From the NCBI RefSeq assembly GCF_000473065.1, contig NZ_AXAZ01000047.1, positions 1 through 63,656 of the forward strand: a stretch of 63,656 bases of DNA, in the 5' to 3' direction. The notes below the pieces were generated by a model. It was given only the letters and a program-made list of their open reading frames with translations, did not search any database and was not told the DNA's origin. The DNA is from Bradyrhizobium sp. WSM1743 (GTDB taxonomy: Bacteria > Pseudomonadota > Alphaproteobacteria > Rhizobiales > Xanthobacteraceae). Each line of letters starts with the position of its first letter. Positions within the stretch are counted from its first letter, which is position 1. This document shows positions 41,214 to 49,261 of the stretch, piece by piece. Both the position numbers and the translations under genes were made by a program.

Positions 41214-42824
41214 CTAGCCCCTCGCCCGCAGCTCGCGCCGCAGCACCTTGCCGGTCGCCGTCATCGGCAGCGTCTCCGCGAATTCCACGAAGCGCGGATA
41301 TTCGTGCGCGGCGAGCTGCACCTTGACGAATTCCTGGATCTCGCGCGCGAGCGCATCGGTGCCGGTAAAGCCCGGACGCAGCACGATCCAGGCCTTGATC
41401 GATTCGGTCCGGATCGGATCGGGAATGCCGACCACGGCGGCCATCGCCACCGACGGATGCTTCATCAGCGTGTGCTCGATCTCCGACGGGCCGACGCGAT
41501 AGCCGGCGGTGGTGATGACGTCGTCCTCGCGGCTGACATACCAGAAATAGCCGTCCTCATCCTGCACGCCGAGATCACCGGTGAGCAGGAACTCGCCGGC
41601 ATATTTCTTCGCGGTCGCTTCGGGATTGCGCCAATATTCGAGCATGGTGACCGGGCACGGCTGACGCACGCCGATGATGCCGCGCTGGCCGCGCGGCAAT
41701 TCCTCGCCCTTGTCGTTGACGATGCGGACGTCGAAGCCCGGCGTCGCCTTGCCCATCGCGCCGGGGCGGATCGGGAACAGGTTGGAGTTGCTACCGATCA
41801 CGAGATTGCACTCGGTCTGGCCGAACACCTCGTGTGCGTCGATACCGAAAGTCTCGCGCACCCAGCCGAGCAATTCGCCGCCGAGCGATTCACCGCCGGT
41901 GAAAATGCTGCGCAGCTTGACACCCGGATGCTTCACCCCGGCCTGCCGCATCAGCTTCAGGGCCGTCGGCGGCAGGAAGACGTTGCGCACGGACAGATCG
42001 GCCATCATTTGCATCGCCGCCTGCGGCTCGAACTTTCGCGCGCGATGGCCGACCAGGGGAATGCCGTGATACCAGAACGCCAGCAGGCCGTTGACGAGGC
42101 CGCCGATCCACGCCCAGTCCGCCGGCGTCCACATGAGATCGCCGGGCTTGGGTAAGAAGTTGTGGCACATCTCCACATTGGGCAGATGACCGAGCACGAC
42201 GCGGTGCGCATGCAGCGCGCCCTTCGGGTTGCCGGTCGTGCCGGAGGTGTAGATGATCAGCGCGGGATCGTCGCATGAGGTGTCGACGTTTGCAAAATCT
42301 TCGGACGCGGATTCGATCGCTGACCAGAACGGCTTTGCACCGGCGTGGACGGCGCTGCTCGTGACATAGATGTCCTGCAAATAGGGCAGCCGGTCGCGGA
42401 TCTTGGTGAGCTTCTCCCAGCCCGCCTCGTCGGTGATGATGGCTCTTGCCTGCGAATTCGACAGGCGGAATTCCAGCGCGTCCTCGCCGAACAGCGCAAA
42501 CAGCGGGATCGAGATCATGCCGGAGCGGAACGCCGCCATGTGCGCGATCGGCAGCTCCAGCGACTGCGACAGGAACACTGCGACGCGGTCGCTTCGGACA
42601 AGCCCATCCGCCTTCAGCACATTGGCGAAACGGCGCGACATCTCCGCGACCTCGTCGAATGTGGTGCGCGTGGTGGTGCCGTTCTCGTCGACATAGATCA
42701 GTGCAAGCCGGCCGGTGCCGTCGGCATGGCGGTCGCAGCACGCCTCCGCCATGTTGAAGCGTGCGGGGATATCCCAGCGGAAGTTGCGGGTGAGCTCGTC
42801 ATAGCTCTTGGCTTCGGTGAGCAT
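41214..42824 (-). CDS. Acyl-CoA synthetase (AMP-forming, AMP-binding family)
   Basis: This 536-residue enzyme activates a carboxylic acid through an acyl-adenylate to the CoA thioester. Core motifs are the P-loop LIIYTSGTTGNPKGALHAHR near residue 190, EVFGQTECN near 339, LLTGDLGVQDEDGYFWYVSR near 419, DDVITTAGYRVGPSEIE, and the C-terminal catalytic lysine motif PMTATGKVLRREL. The layout is closest to medium-chain or acetyl-CoA-synthetase-like ligases; the substrate is uncertain. The MarR gene is immediately downstream. Confidence 0.92.
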   Translation of the reverse strand: MLTEAKSYDELTRNFRWDIPARFNMAEACCDRHADGTGRLALIYVDENGTTTRTTFDEVAEMSRRFANVLKADGLVRSDRVAVFLSQSLELPIAHMAAFRSGMISIPLFALFGEDALEFRLSNSQARAIITDEAGWEKLTKIRDRLPYLQDIYVTSSAVHAGAKPFWSAIESASEDFANVDTSCDDPALIIYTSGTTGNPKGALHAHRVVLGHLPNVEMCHNFLPKPGDLMWTPADWAWIGGLVNGLLAFWYHGIPLVGHRARKFEPQAAMQMMADLSVRNVFLPPTALKLMRQAGVKHPGVKLRSIFTGGESLGGELLGWVRETFGIDAHEVFGQTECNLVIGSNSNLFPIRPGAMGKATPGFDVRIVNDKGEELPRGQRGIIGVRQPCPVTMLEYWRNPEATAKKYAGEFLLTGDLGVQDEDGYFWYVSREDDVITTAGYRVGPSEIEHTLMKHPSVAMAAVVGIPDPIRTESIKAWIVLRPGFTGTDALAREIQEFVKVQLAAHEYPRFVEFAETLPMTATGKVLRRELRARG

Positions 42825-42900
42825 GGGCCTGGTCGTCTTCCCCGTGTCTTGTTGTTATCGCCCACTCTAGATCCACGTACGCTCGGAACAAGTCCCGAGA

Positions 42901-42981
42901 CGTCATTCCGGGGCGACGCGCCAGCGTCGAACCCGGAATCTCGAGATTCCGGGTTCGCCCTACGGGCACCCCGGAATGACG
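42901..42981. repeat. Intergenic inverted repeat (CGTCATTCCGGGG type)
   Basis: CGTCATTCCGGGG and CCCCGGAATGACG form the outer arms, and a perfect ACCCGGAATCTCGAGATTCC-type palindrome sits in the middle. Confidence 0.8.
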
Positions 42982-43025
42982 GCGAGAGCTACCGCAGCGT
43001 CGCGAAGAACATTCTGACATCCCGC

Positions 43026-43166
43026 ACGAGCAGCTCCGGCCCGCCAATCGTGGTCGTTCGCCGAATAGGTGCAGATCTCCTGGATCCACTTCAGCGGCGC
43101 GCCCCGGCTCCAGTCGTCGACGAGCTCCGCATCCGGCCAACGCGTTGCGGACGAGGCGCGCGTGGA
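43026..43166 (-). pseudogene. Remnant of an epoxide hydrolase N-terminal domain
   Basis: The minus-strand frame reads TRASSATRWPDAELVDDWSR and then GAPLKWIQEICTYSANDHDW, which looks like the EHN domain that opens alpha/beta epoxide hydrolases (RWPD ... WxxG ... L ... YW ... DWR). The frame degenerates after DWRAGAARAG, and no hydrolase core follows. It is wedged between two intergenic repeats, so it is probably a dead fragment. Confidence 0.45.
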
Positions 43167-43170
43167 GAGA

Positions 43171-43222
43171 TACCCCTCACCCGCCTCGCTTCGCGAGGCA
43201 CCTCCCACAAGAGGAGAGGGTA
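43171..43222. repeat. Intergenic repeat (CCCCTCACCCG ... GGAGAGGG type)
   Basis: This is a shorter copy of the element at 57956-58100. It carries the CCTCACCC and GAGAGGG ends around a TCGCTTCGCGA centre. Confidence 0.6.
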
Positions 43223-43230
43223 AGAACGGC

Positions 43231-43686
43231 CTAGCCCGACAGCGCCGCCTTCACCAAGCCGGACGCCTTGCCGAAGTCCATCTGGCCGGCGTATTTCGCG
43301 CGCAGCACGGCGATCACCTTGCCCATGTCCTTCATGCCGGCGGCGCCGGTCTCGGCGATCGCGCCTGCGATCGCCTTTTTCACGTCCTCCTCCGACATCT
43401 GCTTCGGCAAATACGCCGAGATCACCGCGATCTCCTCGCGCTCCTGCGCGGCAAGCTCGGCACGGCCGCCCTTATCGTAGAGCTCGACCGCTTCCTGGCG
43501 CTGCTTGATCATCTTCTGCAGCACGGCGAGGATGTCGGCGTCCGACAACGGCGGCTTGCCGCTGCCGCGGGCATCGATGTCGGCGTTCTTGATGGTCGAA
43601 TTGACCATGCGCAGCGTGGACAGCTTGCGCTCGTCCTTGGCCTTCATGGCCTCCTTGACCGCATTGTTGATGTCGTCGCGCAGCAT
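43231..43686 (-). CDS. GatB/YqeY domain protein
   Basis: This 151-residue protein is a stand-alone YqeY domain, related to the C-terminal tRNA-binding part of GatB. It starts MLRDDINNAVKEAMKAKDER with the typical LSTLRMVNSTIKNADIDARG near residue 23. AVLQKMIKQRQEAVELYDKG and AVISAYLPKQMSEEDVKKAI follow. It may assist tRNA-dependent amidation or tRNA binding; its exact role is unclear. Start 43686 is preferred to an upstream codon. It is transcribed away from carA. Confidence 0.92.
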   Translation of the reverse strand: MLRDDINNAVKEAMKAKDERKLSTLRMVNSTIKNADIDARGSGKPPLSDADILAVLQKMIKQRQEAVELYDKGGRAELAAQEREEIAVISAYLPKQMSEEDVKKAIAGAIAETGAAGMKDMGKVIAVLRAKYAGQMDFGKASGLVKAALSG

Positions 43687-43828
43687 GTCCGGTCCTCTCA
43701 ATCGTTCGCGCATGATCTAAGCCGTTCGCGCGTAAGAGGCCATACCGGACCGGCGGCCGGCGCATTGTTTCCTCGCGGAGGCTCGAAATGGCTCAAAATT
43801 GCCAGTTCCGACCTAAGTGCCTGAAGCC

Positions 43829-43883
43829 GCCCGTCAAATATGCAAAAACGCATGTGAATCGGCCTGTTCCCGCTTTGACGGGC
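43829..43883 (+). promoter_or_regulatory. Stem-loop in the carA leader
   Basis: A perfect 10-bp inverted repeat GCCCGTCAAA (43829-43838) and TTTGACGGGC (43874-43883) closes a 35-base interior. That interior contains a second hairpin, ATGC-aaaaac-GCAT (43840-43853). It ends 28 bases before carA ATG. It could be an RNA regulatory element or a protein operator. Confidence 0.55.
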
Positions 43884-43911
43884 ACGCGCGGGGGGCTTAT
43901 GAAGCGGGCTC

Positions 43912-45102
43912 ATGACACAACATGACAACGATCCCGCTTGGCCGGACCACAAACCGACCGCGCTCCTCGTGCTTGCCGACGGCACGGTGCTCGAGGGCTT
44001 TGGTCTCGGCGCCGAAGGCCATGCCGTCGGTGAGGTCTGCTTCAACACCGCGATGACCGGCTATGAGGAGATCCTGACCGATCCCTCCTATGCCGGCCAG
44101 CTCATCACCTTCACCTTCCCGCATATCGGCAATGTCGGCACCAACGAGGACGACATCGAGACGGTGAACATGGCCGCGACGCCGGGCGCGCGCGGCGTGA
44201 TCCTGCGCACCGCAATCACCGATCCCTCGAACTACCGCGCCACCAAGCATCTCGACCAATGGCTGAAGGCACGCGGCATCATCGGCCTCTCCGGCATCGA
44301 CACCCGCGCGCTGACCGCGCTGATCCGCTCCAAGGGCATGCCCAATGCCGTGATCGCGCATTCCAGGACCGGCGAGTTCGACCTGCACGGCCTCAAGGAA
44401 GAAGCACGCGAATGGCCCGGCCTCGAGGGCATGGACCTCGTGCCGATGGTCACAAGCGGCCAGCGCTTCACCTGGGACGAGACGCCTTGGCTGTGGGACA
44501 AAGGCTTCGGCCGGCAGGAGAAGCCGGAGTTCAACGTCGTCGCCATCGACTACGGCATCAAGCGCAACATCCTGCGCCTGCTCGCCGGCGTCGGCTGCAA
44601 GGTGACGGTGGTGCCGGCAACGACGTCGTCCGAGGACATCCTGGCGATGAAGCCGGATGGCGTATTCCTGTCCAACGGTCCGGGCGATCCGGCTGCGACC
44701 GGCAAATATGCCGTGCCTGTGATCCGGGACGTGATCAAGTCGGGCACGCCGACATTCGGCATTTGCCTCGGTCACCAGATGCTCGGCCTTGCCGTCGGCG
44801 CCAGGACGAAGAAGATGCATCAGGGCCATCACGGTGCCAATCACCCGGTGAAGGACGAGACCACCGGCAAGGTCGAGATCACCTCGATGAATCACGGCTT
44901 TGCCGTCGACGAGACGACGCTGCCGAAGGGCGCGACGCAAACCCACATCTCGCTGTTCGACGGCTCCAATTGCGGCATCCAGCTCGACGGCAAGCCGGTG
45001 TTCTCGGTGCAGTACCACCCCGAGGCCTCGCCCGGCCCGCGCGACTCGCATTATCTGTTCCAGCGCTTTGCCGACCTGATGCGGCAGAAGAGGAGCGCGT
45101 AA
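43912..45102 (+). CDS. carA: Carbamoyl-phosphate synthase small (glutaminase) subunit
   Basis: This 396-residue subunit hydrolyses glutamine and passes ammonia to CarB to make carbamoyl phosphate for pyrimidine and arginine synthesis. The N-terminal domain has VCFNTAMTGYEEILTDPSYA near residue 43. The C-terminal class I amidotransferase domain carries the nucleophile in FGICLGHQMLGL (Cys near residue 285) and the histidine and glutamate in VQYHPEASPGPRD near 365. carB lies 4.3 kb downstream, not adjacent, so the two are transcribed separately. The leader has an unusual stem-loop. Confidence 0.97.
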   Translation: MTQHDNDPAWPDHKPTALLVLADGTVLEGFGLGAEGHAVGEVCFNTAMTGYEEILTDPSYAGQLITFTFPHIGNVGTNEDDIETVNMAATPGARGVILRTAITDPSNYRATKHLDQWLKARGIIGLSGIDTRALTALIRSKGMPNAVIAHSRTGEFDLHGLKEEAREWPGLEGMDLVPMVTSGQRFTWDETPWLWDKGFGRQEKPEFNVVAIDYGIKRNILRLLAGVGCKVTVVPATTSSEDILAMKPDGVFLSNGPGDPAATGKYAVPVIRDVIKSGTPTFGICLGHQMLGLAVGARTKKMHQGHHGANHPVKDETTGKVEITSMNHGFAVDETTLPKGATQTHISLFDGSNCGIQLDGKPVFSVQYHPEASPGPRDSHYLFQRFADLMRQKRSA

Positions 45103-45191
45103 GGCGCTCTTGCGTGCCCAGGGCGCAGCACAGCACGCCGACCTTCGCGGCGTGATGCGCTGCTGAACCGGGGCCCATAGCAGCGACATGC

Positions 45192-45246
45192 TGGGTCCCG
45201 GCTCAGCGACGCATCGCTTTCGCGCTGCATCGCGTCCGGGACACGA
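45192..45246. repeat. Intergenic inverted repeat (GTCCCGG type)
   Basis: GGGTCCCGGCTCAGCGACGC pairs loosely with GCGTCCGGGACAC around a CGCTTTCGCG centre. Nothing else is seen between carA and the cupin gene. Confidence 0.5.
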
Positions 45247-45314
45247 GACCTCCGCAGGAACGCCTCCTCCTTCTTCGATGTTGTCTTGGCATCTTCGTGT
45301 AGTCGGAGCCTGCT

Positions 45315-45836
45315 ATGTCCGTCGTCCGCGACAATGCCGAGCCGCTCGCCATCGTCTTCGAAGACGATGGCCTCGTGCCGAACAACATCCTTCCGTTCCT
45401 GGTCTACCAGGGCGCGGTGAAGCTCGATCCCAAGCGTCCGGAAGAGACCATCGAAAACCTGTTCGAAGCGAACGGCTGGGGCGGGACGTGGCGCAACGGC
45501 GTCTACGACTATCTGCATTATCATGCGACGGTGCACGAAGTGCTCGGGGTTGCGCGCGGCAGCGCCCGCGTCCGCTTCGGCGGCGATCATGGCCAGGAGC
45601 TTCAGATCAAGGCGGGCGACGTCGCGATCCTGCCGGCCGGCACCGGTCATCAATGCATCCAGGCGAGCGATGATTTCTGCGTGATCGGCGCCTATCCGCC
45701 GGGCGCAAAGATGGAGATCACACGGGCGACGCCGGAGAACCACGCCGAAGCGCTGAAGACGATTCCGAAGGTGGCGCTGCCGCCGGCCGATCCCGTGACG
45801 GGCCAGGATGGGGCGTTGATGCGGTTGTGGCGATAG
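45315..45836 (+). CDS. Cupin-domain protein
   Basis: This 173-residue protein carries one cupin barrel. Motif 1 is YDYLHYHATVHEVLGVARGS near residue 69, with histidine metal ligands, and motif 2 is GDVAILPAGTGHQC near 105. The N-terminus NILPFLVYQGAVKLDPKRPE is typical of a small uncharacterised cupin group. A metal-dependent dioxygenase or isomerase role is possible but not shown. It stands alone between two intergenic repeats. Confidence 0.82.
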   Translation: MSVVRDNAEPLAIVFEDDGLVPNNILPFLVYQGAVKLDPKRPEETIENLFEANGWGGTWRNGVYDYLHYHATVHEVLGVARGSARVRFGGDHGQELQIKAGDVAILPAGTGHQCIQASDDFCVIGAYPPGAKMEITRATPENHAEALKTIPKVALPPADPVTGQDGALMRLWR

Positions 45837-45849
45837 CCACAAGGCCGGT

Positions 45850-45966
45850 GCGTAGGGTGGGTTAGCCGCCGTAACCCACCACCTCTTTCACCGCGGAAGC
45901 AGAAGAGGTGGGTTACGCCGAGCAGTGCGCGCTTCGCGCAGTCCGCACGGCTAACCCACCTACGCA
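45850..45966. repeat. Long inverted repeat (GCGTAGGGTGGGTTAGCC type)
   Basis: CGTAGGGTGGGTTAGCC at the left and GGCTAACCCACCTACG at the right are complementary. Inner arms GTAACCCACC and GGTGGGTTAC also pair. Confidence 0.85.
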
Positions 45967-45972
45967 TCCCTG

Positions 45973-46497
45973 TTACGCCGCGTTGCTGCCCTCCTGGCGG
46001 GTGGCCTCGAACAGGAACCAGGTGCGGCGCTCGGTCTCGTCGATGAAGACCTCGAGGATGCTGGCGCTGGCGACGTCGCCGGCCTCGTCGCAGACCTCGT
46101 GCGCCTTGCGCATCGCAGCTGCGACGTGCTTGTTGTCCTGCATCAGCTCGCGCAGCATCTCCCGCGGCGGGACATAGTCCTCGTTGTTGTCCTTGATGGT
46201 CTGGAGCTTTGCGACCTGGCCGATCGATTTCAGCGTGGTGCCGCCGATCTTGCGGACGCGCTCGGCAAGCTGGTCGGTGGTGGCGAAGATCTGGTCGGAC
46301 TGCTCGTCGAGCAGCAAATGATAATCGCGGAAATGCCGGCCGCTGGTGTGCCAGTGGAAATTCTTGGTCTTGAGATAAAGCGCGAACGCGTCGGCCAGCA
46401 GCACGTTGAGCGCTTCCGAGACCTTCTTGACTCCGTCGGACGGCAGATCAGTGGGGGTGTCGAGATCGGGCGAGATCTTGTTGTTGGTTTTGCTCAC
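45973..46497 (-). CDS. dps: Dps-family ferritin-like DNA-protection protein
   Basis: This 174-residue protein forms a dodecameric shell that oxidises and stores iron and protects DNA from peroxide. The ferroxidase residues are in TKNFHWHTSGRHFRDYHLLL and DEQSDQIFATTDQLAERV near residues 44-81. GDVASASILEVFIDETERRT near 140 is the C-terminal helix. The start is GTG 46497 (MSKTNNK) with GGAAGG 6 bases upstream. The longer open frame reaching 46950 is antisense to the methyltransferase and not coding. No OxyR or Fur site was identified. Confidence 0.93.
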   Translation of the reverse strand: MSKTNNKISPDLDTPTDLPSDGVKKVSEALNVLLADAFALYLKTKNFHWHTSGRHFRDYHLLLDEQSDQIFATTDQLAERVRKIGGTTLKSIGQVAKLQTIKDNNEDYVPPREMLRELMQDNKHVAAAMRKAHEVCDEAGDVASASILEVFIDETERRTWFLFEATRQEGSNAA

Positions 46498-46611
46498 GGG
46501 AGACCTTCCTGTTAGGACGCGGACATTGACGGCGCGCCGTCGCACCCCTAACGCAAGGCGGGCAGCGCCGGTTCCTGAGCAGGAACCATTTGGCCGGGAC
46601 CTTCGAATACC

Positions 46612-47313
46612 ATGGACGATTGGATCGATTATTACGACTCGACGCATACGATCTATGTCAGCAAGCTGCATCGCGACTTGCACTTCCAGATCATCGCGCG
46701 GGACATCATCGGCTACATCCCCTCGCCCGATGCGACGGTGCTGGACTATGCCTGCGGGGAAGCGCTGTCGGCGAGCCAGGTGGCCGTCGCCTGCGGCAAG
46801 CTGATCCTCGCCGAACCGGCGCCGGGCGTGCGCGGCCGGCTGATCGCGCGGTTCGCCCCGAACACCAAGATCCGCGTCCGCTCGCTCGATGACGTCCGCA
46901 AGATGCAGGACCAGTCGATCGATCTCGCCGTGATGAACTCGGTCGCGCAATACATGACGCCTGAGGAGCTCGATGCCGCCCTCCTCAACATCCGCCGCAT
47001 CCTAAAACCCTCCGGCAAGCTGGTGCTTGGCGATATCCTCCAGCCCAATGTCGGCATGGTCAGGGACGTGATGGCGCTGCTCGGCTTCGGTCTGCGCCAC
47101 GGCTTCCTGAAGGACGCGCTGCTCGGGCTGATCAGCACCGCACTGTCTGATTACCGTCATCTGCGCACGCGCATCGGGCTTCAGCGCTACAGCGAGGACG
47201 AGATCACCGCCAAGCTGAAGGCGGCGGGCTTCGCGGTCCAGCGCGCCCACAGCAACATCGGCCATAATCGCTGGCGCATGACCTTCATCGCGCGGCCGCC
47301 TTTGGTTCGTTAA
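46612..47313 (+). CDS. Class I SAM-dependent methyltransferase
   Basis: This 233-residue enzyme has the Rossmann SAM-binding motif TVLDYACGEALSA near residue 42, an acidic motif II region, and LVMNS-like motif IV (IDLAVMNSVAQYMTPEELDA near residue 103). ILKPSGKLVLGDILQPN near 130 is the post-motif segment. A hydrophobic stretch (DVMALLGFGLRHGFLKDALL) may contact membrane. The substrate is unknown. ATG 46612 has weak Shine-Dalgarno support. It is divergent from dps. Confidence 0.82.
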   Translation: MDDWIDYYDSTHTIYVSKLHRDLHFQIIARDIIGYIPSPDATVLDYACGEALSASQVAVACGKLILAEPAPGVRGRLIARFAPNTKIRVRSLDDVRKMQDQSIDLAVMNSVAQYMTPEELDAALLNIRRILKPSGKLVLGDILQPNVGMVRDVMALLGFGLRHGFLKDALLGLISTALSDYRHLRTRIGLQRYSEDEITAKLKAAGFAVQRAHSNIGHNRWRMTFIARPPLVR

Positions 47314-47368
47314 GCATAACAATTAGCCGTTGTAGCCTTATCGCACTGCGACCGCTAATGATCGCGCC

Positions 47369-47444
47369 GGCCCGGTGGCGGAAGCGTCTACGCGGGAGCG
47401 GTGCATCGCTCTTCATCCTGGTTCAAATCCAGGCCGGGTCTCCA
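47369..47444 (+). tRNA. tRNA-like gene with atypical anticodon and D arms
   Basis: The 76-base stretch has a 7-bp acceptor stem (GGCCCGG with CCGGGTC, one G-U pair), a perfect T arm (CCTGG-TTCAAAT-CCAGG), discriminator T and an encoded CCA. The D stem is three pairs, and the D loop lacks the conserved GG. The anticodon arm folds as GAGCG/CGCTC with a 6-base loop GTGCAT, or as a 5-bp stem with an 8-base loop, so no anticodon can be assigned. It may be a pseudo-tRNA or a specialised tRNA-like RNA. Confidence 0.6.
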
Positions 47445-47540
47445 GCCTTCGCTGGCTCCGCCAGCTTCGGCTAGGCAAGCCCTATCGTAGCGTGTCCGGC
47501 GTAGCTGGAGCGAAGCGGAAGCGTAGACGGACTGCCACCC
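47445..47540. repeat. Intergenic repeat (TCCGGCGTAGCTGGAGCGAAGCGGAAG type)
   Basis: CTTCGCTGGCTCCGCCAGC and the CGTAGCTGGAGCGAAGCG block are complementary in parts. I associate this sequence type with rhizobial intergenic repeats. Confidence 0.45.
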
Positions 47541-47595
47541 AGAACGCCGGATATCGCGACGCGCCGGGCTCATCAGCGGCCCACGCACAACCGCC

Positions 47596-47973
47596 TCATT
47601 TTCGGTCAACCTCGACCAATTCGCAGCCGGACACGAGCGGGAGCCTGTCCGCATCCTTGGCTGCAGAGCCGAGCACGGCATCGAGCAGGCCGGGAAAACG
47701 CGCCTCCAGGTCCTCACGTCGCAGCCGCATGAAGCGGTTGGTGCCCGCCACGCGAGTGCGCATCAGGCCGCAGTCGCGCAGCTTGGCGAAGTGATAGGCG
47801 AGGTTCGACTTGCCGCTCAGCGCGCTGAAGTCGCTGCAGCGGAGTTCGCTGCTGACACGTTCCTGCTGGGCGAGCTGGTAGACGATCGCCAGACGGATCG
47901 GATCACTCAGGCAATCCAGGACCATCGGCAGCTCGATCTGCTCGCGGGTGGGATGGTGCGGCGTGCGACTCAT
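47596..47973 (-). CDS. ArsR-family regulator, divergent from the MFS gene
   Basis: This 125-residue winged-helix protein starts MSRTPHHPTREQIELPMVLD, with SDPIRLAIVYQLAQQERVSS near residue 22 and the recognition helix FSALSGKSNLAYHFAKLRDC near 50. The wing contains RTRVAGTNRFMRLRRED. It is divergently arranged with the MFS transporter, and the gap holds two copies of the palindrome GTTCAA-N6-TTGAAC, so it probably represses both genes. The inducing ligand is unknown. Confidence 0.88.
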   Translation of the reverse strand: MSRTPHHPTREQIELPMVLDCLSDPIRLAIVYQLAQQERVSSELRCSDFSALSGKSNLAYHFAKLRDCGLMRTRVAGTNRFMRLRREDLEARFPGLLDAVLGSAAKDADRLPLVSGCELVEVDRK

Positions 47974-48004
47974 GGTCCCAGAATCATAGCGATGCGACGA
48001 CAAT

Positions 48005-48022
48005 GTTCAATAGTTCTTGAAC
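48005..48022. promoter_or_regulatory. Operator copy 1 (GTTCAA-N6-TTGAAC)
   Basis: GTTCAATAGTTCTTGAAC is a perfect 6-bp inverted repeat with a 6-base spacer, 32 bases from the ArsR gene start. Confidence 0.7.
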
Positions 48023-48025
48023 CAA

Positions 48026-48054
48026 TTGACACCGAGACCGCTTCGTTCGATAGT
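48026..48054 (+). promoter_or_regulatory. Promoter of the MFS gene
   Basis: TTGACA (48026-48031), 17 bases, then GATAGT (48049-48054). The second operator begins at the end of this -10 box. Confidence 0.6.
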
Positions 48055-48070
48055 TCAATAAACGTTGAAC
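48053..48070. promoter_or_regulatory. Operator copy 2 (GTTCAA-N6-TTGAAC)
   Basis: GTTCAATAAACGTTGAAC repeats the same half-sites as copy 1, with centres 48 bases apart, and would occlude the MFS transcription start. Confidence 0.7.
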
Positions 48071-48084
48071 ATAAGGGATTACCG

Positions 48085-49254
48085 ATGAGCGTCTTCTGGC
48101 TGGCCCTGGGGGCCTTTGCGATCGGCACCGAAGGGTTTGTGATTGCTGGCCTTTTGCCTGCGATTGCGAGCGATCTGTCAATTTCGGTCTCGGCCGCGGG
48201 CCAATTGGTGACCGCCTACGCTCTCACCTATGCCGTGGGCTCGCCGGTCCTGGCGGTGGCGCTGAACAATGTCGATCGCCGCACCGTGCTGGCTTTGGCG
48301 CTGACGACCTTCATTGCCGGAAATATCGCGGCCATGGCGGCTCCCAACTACGCCCTGCTGCTGGCCTCGCGGATGCTGATGGCACTGGGTTCCGGGCTTT
48401 GCATGCCGACGGCGCTCGCGGTGTCGGTCGCCGTCGCCTCCCCAGAACGGCGCGGCCGCGCGGTGGCGCTGGTCACCGCGGGGCTCACGGTTGCGACCGT
48501 GGTCGGCGTTCCCTTCGGCAATCTCGTCGGGAGCCTGCTCGGTTGGCGCGCGACCTTTGCCATGGTCGCCCTGATCGGCGCCGTCGCGCTCGCCGGCCTG
48601 CTGCTCGGCCTGCCCAAAGGCCTGCCGCGCAACACGGCCTCGCTCAGCGAACGGCTGGCGGTGGCGCGCCACGGCCACGTTGTGGTCGCGCTTCTGATCA
48701 CGATGTTATGGGCGCTGGGCGGCTTCACGGTGTTCACCTATTTCGCAGTCCCGCTGCGCGGCCTCGGCTTCGACCCCTCACAAATCAGCCTTGCTCTGCT
48801 GGTGTTTGGCGGCGCGGCGGCGATCGGGAACATGCTTGGTGGCGTCCTGGCCGACCGGCTCGGCACGCTAGCGACCGCAGGCCTCGGGCTCGCCGGCATG
48901 GCGGGCGCCCTGATCCTGCATTCGCTGGTCCTGAAGCTGATGCCCGGCCAGGCGCATTACGCGGTGCTCGGCGCGATCTTCCTCTGGGGCCTCTCGGGCT
49001 GGGCGTTCTATCCGGCCCAGCTCGCCAGCATCATCCGGATCGAGCCGCAGGCCTCGATGATCGCGCTCTCGCTCAACGCCTCATCGATGTATCTCGGCTT
49101 TGCCATCGGCGGGGCACTGGGCGGCGCGGTGCTCGCCACCCTCTCGCCAAACGACCTCGGCTGGATCGGCGGATCGAGCGTTGCGGCCTCGCTTGTGGTG
49201 CACCTCGCCCGTGGCTGGCAGGCCCGGCCAAAACCCGTCAAAATTGCCGGTTGA
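48085..49254 (+). CDS. MFS transporter (DHA1-type exporter)
   Basis: This 389-residue inner-membrane protein has twelve predicted helices and resembles the DHA1 drug/arabinose efflux group. It opens with ALGAFAIGTEGFVIAGLLPA and carries the loop 2-3 signature as NNVDRRTVLAL near residue 58. GLTVATVVGVPFGNLVGSLL near residue 140 is motif C-like, typical of antiporters. ATG 48085 is chosen. It is controlled by the divergent ArsR regulator and the two operators in the gap. The exported compound is not predictable. Confidence 0.92.
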   Translation: MSVFWLALGAFAIGTEGFVIAGLLPAIASDLSISVSAAGQLVTAYALTYAVGSPVLAVALNNVDRRTVLALALTTFIAGNIAAMAAPNYALLLASRMLMALGSGLCMPTALAVSVAVASPERRGRAVALVTAGLTVATVVGVPFGNLVGSLLGWRATFAMVALIGAVALAGLLLGLPKGLPRNTASLSERLAVARHGHVVVALLITMLWALGGFTVFTYFAVPLRGLGFDPSQISLALLVFGGAAAIGNMLGGVLADRLGTLATAGLGLAGMAGALILHSLVLKLMPGQAHYAVLGAIFLWGLSGWAFYPAQLASIIRIEPQASMIALSLNASSMYLGFAIGGALGGAVLATLSPNDLGWIGGSSVAASLVVHLARGWQARPKPVKIAG

Positions 49255-49261
49255 TGGGCAT

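Noticed and set aside
46498..46950. N-terminal extension of the dps frame
   Set aside because: It runs antisense to the methyltransferase. GTG 46497 has a ribosome-binding site and gives a normal Dps length.
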